A model generated the notes under the pieces. The model was not told the DNA's origin and did no database searches. It saw nothing but the letters and a program-made list of their open reading frames with translations. From NCBI GenBank assembly GCA_002417685.1, contig DICP01000118.1:14614-21883 (forward strand): a DNA stretch of 7,270 bases, in the 5' to 3' direction. The stretch is from Candidatus Mesolinea sp. UBA5823. GTDB taxonomy: Bacteria > Chloroflexota > Anaerolineae > Anaerolineales > Anaerolineaceae. Positions within the stretch are counted from its first letter, which is position 1. Each line of letters opens with the position of its first letter. The translations under genes and the position numbers were made by a program. Shown in pieces: positions 6,021-7,270 of the stretch.

Positions 6021-6722
6021 ATGAACCTTTCTTTTAGCCTATACCGTCTGCAAACAATAGATACTCAGCGGCAAAAGATTACCCAGCGTATCGCTCAAAT
6101 CGAAGCTGACTTAGCTTCCGATGAAGCGATCCAAGCTTGCCTAAAAGCTAAAGAGCAGGCTGAACAGGAGCTAAAGCAAGCTCAGAGCAAGTTACGTGAT
6201 GTAGCTCAGCAAGTTGCCGCAAAACGGATGAAGTTAGAGCTAAACCAAAATCAACTCTTTGGCGGTAAAATCCGCAACCCTAAGGACCTCCAGGATTTGC
6301 AAACTGAAGCCGATTTTCTGCGTAAGTCAATCCAAGAGCTAGAAGACCTGCAATTAGAGGTGATGCTCGCGCTTGAAATCGCGCAACGAACCTTGGAGGA
6401 AGCTGAACAAGCTTATCAACAATGCCTGAGCAATAAAGCCACACAAGGATCTCTGCTCTTAGGGGAAAAACATCAACTTGAAAACGATCTTGCAGGCTTG
6501 AATGCACAACGCGAAGCGTTGATCCAAACGCTGCCTTCGGATGTATTAGCCCACTACGAATCTTTGCTCAAAACGAAAGCCGGCAAAGCAGTGGCAGCAA
6601 TTATTGAGGAAAGTTGTGAGTCTTGCGGGATGACCATCTCCCCAGCGGATATGCAAGCCGCCCGCTCGCCAAATATCCTTGCGCACTGTAAAACTTGCGG
6701 GCGCATTCTCTACAAAGCCTAA
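6021..6722 (+). CDS. Coiled-coil protein with C4-type zinc ribbon (COG1579-like)
   Basis: From the ATG at 6021 the protein has 233 residues. Residues 1 to about 170 are a long, Gln/Glu/Leu-rich antiparallel coiled coil. Its turn region carries the conserved NPKDLQDLQTEADFL and QELEDLQ signatures. The C-terminal zinc ribbon has two CxxC pairs: Cys199 and Cys202 (ESCESCGM), then Cys223 and Cys226 (HCKTCGRILY). This order is that of the COG1579/zf-RING_7 family. A family member, Helicobacter HP0958 (FlgZ), binds the flagellar sigma factor RpoN and flagellin mRNA, but most members have no known role. No flagellar gene is nearby, so a nucleic-acid or protein-binding scaffold is only an inference. 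There is no signal peptide or membrane segment. The gene converges on yggT with 10 nt between the stops and no terminator visible. Confidence 0.85.
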   Translation: MNLSFSLYRLQTIDTQRQKITQRIAQIEADLASDEAIQACLKAKEQAEQELKQAQSKLRDVAQQVAAKRMKLELNQNQLFGGKIRNPKDLQDLQTEADFLRKSIQELEDLQLEVMLALEIAQRTLEEAEQAYQQCLSNKATQGSLLLGEKHQLENDLAGLNAQREALIQTLPSDVLAHYESLLKTKAGKAVAAIIEESCESCGMTISPADMQAARSPNILAHCKTCGRILYKA

Positions 6723-6732
6723 GGAAGTCTGC

Positions 6733-6993
6733 CTAAAAAATCGCCACAATCAATTGTTGAAGCAGAATCTCCGCCACGTAAATTAACAATAACAAAACCA
6801 TTGGGGAAAAATCCAAGCCGCCTACTGGCCGTACCATCCGCCTAATTGGCTGAAGCATCGGATCAATGATCTTACCAATCGCCAGCCGGACAGGATGATC
6901 GAAGGGCAAAATAAAACTTAGCAAGCTGTGAATAATTACCAGCACACTCAACACCTGTGCTAGTGTTTGAATAATTATTAATGCGATTCTCAC
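6733..6993 (-). CDS. yggT: YggT family membrane protein
   Basis: The 86-residue protein has two membrane segments (about 3-30 and 63-85). The cytoplasmic-type loop between them carries the YggT signature DPMLQPIRRM (44-53) followed by RPVGGLDFSP (55-64). Family members (YlmG in Gram-positive bacteria and plastids, YggT in Proteobacteria) sit in the inner membrane and have been linked to cell division, nucleoid or thylakoid organisation and osmotic stress; the molecular role is unclear. It starts with GTG, 3 nt after the yggS stop codon. GAGGAA (7003-7008, minus strand), inside the end of yggS, serves as its ribosome-binding site with 9-nt spacing, so translation is probably coupled to yggS. 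This single-repeat form is about half the size of the two-repeat Escherichia coli protein and is normal for many phyla. Confidence 0.88.
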   Translation of the reverse strand: MRIALIIIQTLAQVLSVLVIIHSLLSFILPFDHPVRLAIGKIIDPMLQPIRRMVRPVGGLDFSPMVLLLLIYVAEILLQQLIVAIF

Positions 6994-6996
6994 GGA

Positions 6997-7270
6997 TTAT
7001 TGTTCCTCTATTGTAGGTCTAGGGCCTAGAATGGCTTCGCCTAAGCGAATGATCGTTGCACCTTCCTCGATCGCAACTGGAAAATCAGTCGACGTCCCCA
7101 TAGAAAGCTCATGGAGATTTAAGTTCGGCCGCTGCGCATTTATATAATTTTGCAGCTCTCTCATGCGTCTGAAATAAGCACGGTTAGCTTCCATCTCAAC
7201 CTGCAGTGGAGGCATCGTCATCAAGCCGGTAAGTTTTAGCCGAGGATAGGTCAACACCTCATCCACCAAG
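6997..7270 (-). CDS. yggS: YggS/PROSC family PLP homeostasis protein, C-terminal part
   Basis: The frame is open to the window edge and gives the last 90 complete residues; the N-terminal part with the PLP-binding lysine is outside. The fragment shows GLMTMPP (15-21; the family usually has GLM.M.P), the phosphate-binding LSMGTSTDF (55-63; usually LSMGMSxDF) and the closing VAIEEGATIIRLGEAILGPR (65-84). YggS/PROSC proteins bind pyridoxal 5'-phosphate in a type III alanine-racemase-like barrel, show no known catalysis and keep free PLP and amino-acid pools balanced in the cytoplasm. Thr for Met in SMGT is a mild departure. It is followed by yggT after 3 nt, forming one transcription unit. Confidence 0.92.
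   Translation of the reverse strand, partial: LVDEVLTYPRLKLTGLMTMPPLQVEMEANRAYFRRMRELQNYINAQRPNLNLHELSMGTSTDFPVAIEEGATIIRLGEAILGPRPTIEEQ

Noticed and set aside
1..7270. Search for an unusual multi-gene system, mobile element, CRISPR array or RNA gene
   Set aside because: Every long frame that is not a shadow belongs to a recognisable family. Gaps are short, and no direct repeat array, transposase, integrase, tRNA-like fold or toxin-antitoxin pair was seen.

Overview
The window is a compact bacterial chromosome segment of about 50% G+C made of metabolic and housekeeping genes. It holds nine protein genes, of which the first and last are cut by the window edges. I see no mobile element, CRISPR array, RNA gene or long non-coding stretch; the largest gap is about 170 bp. 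Shine-Dalgarno sites are strong (AAAGGAG, GGAGG) and non-ATG starts are used (TTG for hutH, GTG for yggT). The gene set fits an anaerobic or thermophile-related bacterium: an archaeal-type phosphoglycerate mutase, an AmmeMemoRadiSam radical-SAM enzyme and a nitrilase resembling the Pyrococcus enzyme. My best guess is Chloroflexota (Anaerolineae-like), from remembered resemblance only and not from any marker gene.

Layout from left to right: (1) the end of a cyclophilin peptidyl-prolyl isomerase (1-123, +), then histidine ammonia-lyase hutH (152-1708, +), 28 nt apart and probably co-transcribed. (2) A radical-SAM gene of the AmmeMemoRadiSam type (1713-2738, -), running tail to tail with hutH. 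(3) A nitrilase-superfamily hydrolase (2796-3587, +), divergent from the radical-SAM gene across a 57-bp promoter region. (4) A two-way terminator hairpin (3609-3638) between the nitrilase gene and the converging apgM-type phosphoglycerate mutase (3656-4867, -). (5) A beta-hydroxyacid dehydrogenase (4952-5851, -), upstream of apgM on the same strand. (6) A divergent intergenic region, then a coiled-coil/zinc-ribbon protein (6021-6722, +). (7) yggT (6733-6993, -) and the end of yggS (6997-7270, -), a tight two-gene unit converging on the zinc-ribbon gene.

The genes do not form one pathway. HutH makes urocanate and ammonia from histidine but has no other hut gene beside it here. ApgM is a glycolytic enzyme, and the dehydrogenase probably reduces a semialdehyde such as tartronate or methylmalonate semialdehyde. 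YggS and YggT belong to the widely conserved PLP-homeostasis and membrane/cell-division neighbourhood. Two starts are revised to internal ATGs because of clear ribosome-binding sites: the radical-SAM gene at 2738 and the zinc-ribbon gene at 6021. I found no convincing undescribed system. The items most worth a second look are a His-to-Glu change at an expected metal ligand in ApgM, a Gln-to-Val change in an active-site motif of HutH, an AmmeMemoRadiSam enzyme without its usual partners nearby, and a palindrome covering the ribosome-binding site of the zinc-ribbon gene.
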